Below are positions 62,740 through 64,000 of a DNA stretch of 64,000 nucleotides, in pieces. This DNA is from Pseudomonas beijingensis (GTDB lineage Bacteria; Pseudomonadota; Gammaproteobacteria; Pseudomonadales; Pseudomonadaceae). The translations under genes were made by a program, and so were the position numbers. The stretch covers positions 3,972,001 to 4,036,000 of the forward strand of contig NZ_CP117425.1 in assembly GCF_030687295.1 (NCBI RefSeq), read 5' to 3'. A model generated the notes under the pieces. That model was not told the DNA's origin. It made no database searches and saw only the letters and a list, made by a program, of their open reading frames with translations. How positions within the stretch are numbered: position 1 is the first letter of the stretch; the number at the start of each line of letters is the position of its first letter.

Positions 62740-63690
62740 ATGCTTTCAAGAACTGCTTCGGACCTCTATTGGATGTCCCGCTACCTGGAGCGCGCCGAGA
62801 ACCTGGCGCGCATGCTCGAAGTCAGCTACTCGCTGTCGCTGATGCCCCAGGCCGGGCGCAGCGATGGCCACGCCGAGCTGGCGATGTCACTGCTGGCGGC
62901 CGGCACGCTGGACGACTACAACGCTCGTTATGACGCGCTCAACACCGAGCGCATGCTGCATTTTTTTGCCCTGGACGAAACCAACCCCGGCAGTATCTAC
63001 AGCTGCCTGCGAGCCGCGCGGACCAATGCCCATGCCGTGCGCGGGCGCATCACCGCCGACATGTGGGAAAACATCAACGCCACCTGGCTGGAAATGCGCA
63101 ACATCGCCAGCAACGGTCTGGGGCGCTATGGCATCAGCCATTTCTGCGAGTGGGTCAAGGAGCGCTCGCACCTGTTCCGTGGCGCGACGTCGGGCACCAT
63201 CATGCGCAACGATGCCTACTGTTTCATTCGCCTGGGGACCTTTATCGAGCGGGCGGACAACACCCTGCGCCTGCTGGACGCCCGCTACGAGATGTTCGGC
63301 GAGGAGTCGGAGGAGGTCAGCGACAATTCGGCCCGCGGCTATTACCAGTGGAGCGCCTTGCTGCGCGCGCTGTCTTCGTTCGAGGCGTTCAACGAGATCT
63401 ACCGCAACGCGCCCAATGCCGAGCAGGTGTCCGAGATGTTGTTGCTGCGGGCCGACGTTCCGCGTTCGCTGCATGCCTGCATCGAGGAACTGGACCATAT
63501 CCTCGCCAGCTTGCCGGGCAACAATGGCCGGCCGGCGCAACGCCTGGCCGCCGAGCTGAACGCGCGCCTGCGCTATTCCGGAATCGACGAGATCCTGGCG
63601 TCGGGCTTGCACCAATGGCTGACTGATCTGATTGGTCAGATCCGCCACTTGGGCCAGACCGTCCATGAGTCTTACCTGGAGGTCGTATGA
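62740..63690 (+). CDS. Alpha-E domain-containing protein
   Basis: A 316-residue all-helical protein of the DUF403/alpha-E family. The N-terminal MLSRTASDLYWMSRYLERAE is the family signature, with a further conserved FIRLGTFIERADNTLRLLD in the middle. Function unknown; always linked to ATP-grasp and transglutaminase partners, with the three possibly forming a peptide-modifying or peptidase system. It overlaps the next gene by 4 bp (ATGA). Confidence 0.92.
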   Translation: MLSRTASDLYWMSRYLERAENLARMLEVSYSLSLMPQAGRSDGHAELAMSLLAAGTLDDYNARYDALNTERMLHFFALDETNPGSIYSCLRAARTNAHAVRGRITADMWENINATWLEMRNIASNGLGRYGISHFCEWVKERSHLFRGATSGTIMRNDAYCFIRLGTFIERADNTLRLLDARYEMFGEESEEVSDNSARGYYQWSALLRALSSFEAFNEIYRNAPNAEQVSEMLLLRADVPRSLHACIEELDHILASLPGNNGRPAQRLAAELNARLRYSGIDEILASGLHQWLTDLIGQIRHLGQTVHESYLEVV

Positions 63691-64000
63691 AACTGTCCAT
63701 ACGCCACGACACTACTTACAGCTACGCCGATGAAGTCTGCACCAGCATCCAGTTTCTGCGCCTGACGCCCCGGGACACTCAGCGCCAGCGCATCCTGGAA
63801 TGGCACCTGGAGCTGCCGCGGTTGGTGCGTAGCCAGGTCGACCCTTATGGCAACATCCTGCACGTGATGACCATGGACGAACCCCACGGCGCCTTGGTGC
63901 TGACGGCTTATGGTCAGGTGGAGATCGATCAGACGGTGGAGATGGAGGGGGACAGCCAATCGCCGTTGCCGTTCCTGCGTACCAGCCGTCTGACCCAGGC
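63687..64000 (+). CDS. Transglutaminase-like family protein, N-terminal part (runs off the window)
   Basis: The first 104 codons are visible: MKLSIRHDTTYSYADEVCTS, then LRLTPRDTQRQRILEWHLEL and VDPYGNILHVMTMDEPHGAL. This is the N-terminal beta domain of bacterial transglutaminase-like proteins (COG1305). The catalytic Cys-His-Asp domain lies beyond the window edge. Coupled to the alpha-E gene by an ATGA overlap, so the three genes form one operon. Confidence 0.85.
   Translation, partial: MKLSIRHDTTYSYADEVCTSIQFLRLTPRDTQRQRILEWHLELPRLVRSQVDPYGNILHVMTMDEPHGALVLTAYGQVEIDQTVEMEGDSQSPLPFLRTSRLTQ

Overview
The window looks like chromosomal DNA of a Pseudomonas of the fluorescens group. Coding is dense and GC-rich, the gene families are typical (HpaR, CstA/YjiX, DUF4212 plus sodium:solute symporter, TonB receptor), and the spacers carry many copies of the Pseudomonas REP element (core around GGGAGCGAGCTTGCTCGCGA), mostly as inverted pairs (REPINs). 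No rRNA, tRNA, CRISPR array, transposase or prophage gene was seen.

Region 1 (1-4.9 kb): an EutR-like AraC regulator, a phenol-degradation-type outer membrane protein, an MFS transporter and an amidase, ending in a strong terminator. Two copies of a 27-bp element in opposite orientation bracket the regulator gene and are probably its binding sites.

Region 2 (5-18 kb): a probable aromatic-amine upper pathway. It holds an arylacetaldehyde-type aldehyde dehydrogenase, a soluble PAS chemoreceptor, an outer membrane porin (frameshifted), an APC permease with an overlapping DUF3156 gene, a FeaR-like AraC regulator, and an operon of FAD amine oxidase, small cupin, LuxR regulator (frameshifted), MoaF-like protein and two short-chain dehydrogenases.

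Region 3 (18-30.3 kb): the homoprotocatechuate (3,4-dihydroxyphenylacetate) meta-cleavage pathway. It has a two-component 4-hydroxyphenylacetate 3-hydroxylase (acyl-CoA-dehydrogenase-like oxygenase plus a reductase with a MarR-like tail), hpaG1-G2-E-D-F-X-H-I, the activator hpaA and two hpaR paralogues. Regions 2 and 3 together would take tyramine- or dopamine-like amines into the cell, oxidise them to arylacetates, hydroxylate and cleave the ring, and deliver pyruvate and succinate semialdehyde. A shared palindrome (TAA-N4-TTAACTA type) sits before hpaR1, in the hpaG1/hpaA divergent spacer (twice, 21 bp apart) and before the FeaR-like gene. This suggests that HpaR couples the lower and upper pathways.

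Region 4 (30.5-39.6 kb): a small secreted AEGGSDR-repeat protein, then a five-gene minus-strand exopolysaccharide operon: wecB, a BcsB-like gene, an NfrB-like glycosyltransferase with two C-terminal MshEN c-di-GMP domains, nfrA and a ybcH-like hydrolase. It resembles the E. coli NGR (phage N4 receptor glycan) pathway, but with its own UDP-GlcNAc 2-epimerase and a BcsB-type periplasmic protein. Its promoter region is unusually AT-rich.

Region 5 (40-64 kb): a TRAP transporter (dctQMP, dctP frameshifted), a BCCT carrier, an exonuclease/DUF294 pair, a PheC-like periplasmic protein, a Cache sensor kinase/LuxR response regulator next to cstA-yjiX, a chemoreceptor with a C-terminal sensor domain, a DUF4212/SSS carboxylate symporter, a TonB receptor with a possible Fur box, a truncated luciferase-like oxidoreductase, and the start of a circularly permuted ATP-grasp/alpha-E/transglutaminase operon with a possible sigma-54 promoter.

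At least five single-base insertions, all beside short homopolymers, break four genes (porin, luxR, wecB, dctP); a sixth indel in luxR cannot be resolved. Sequencing or assembly error is at least as likely as true pseudogenisation.
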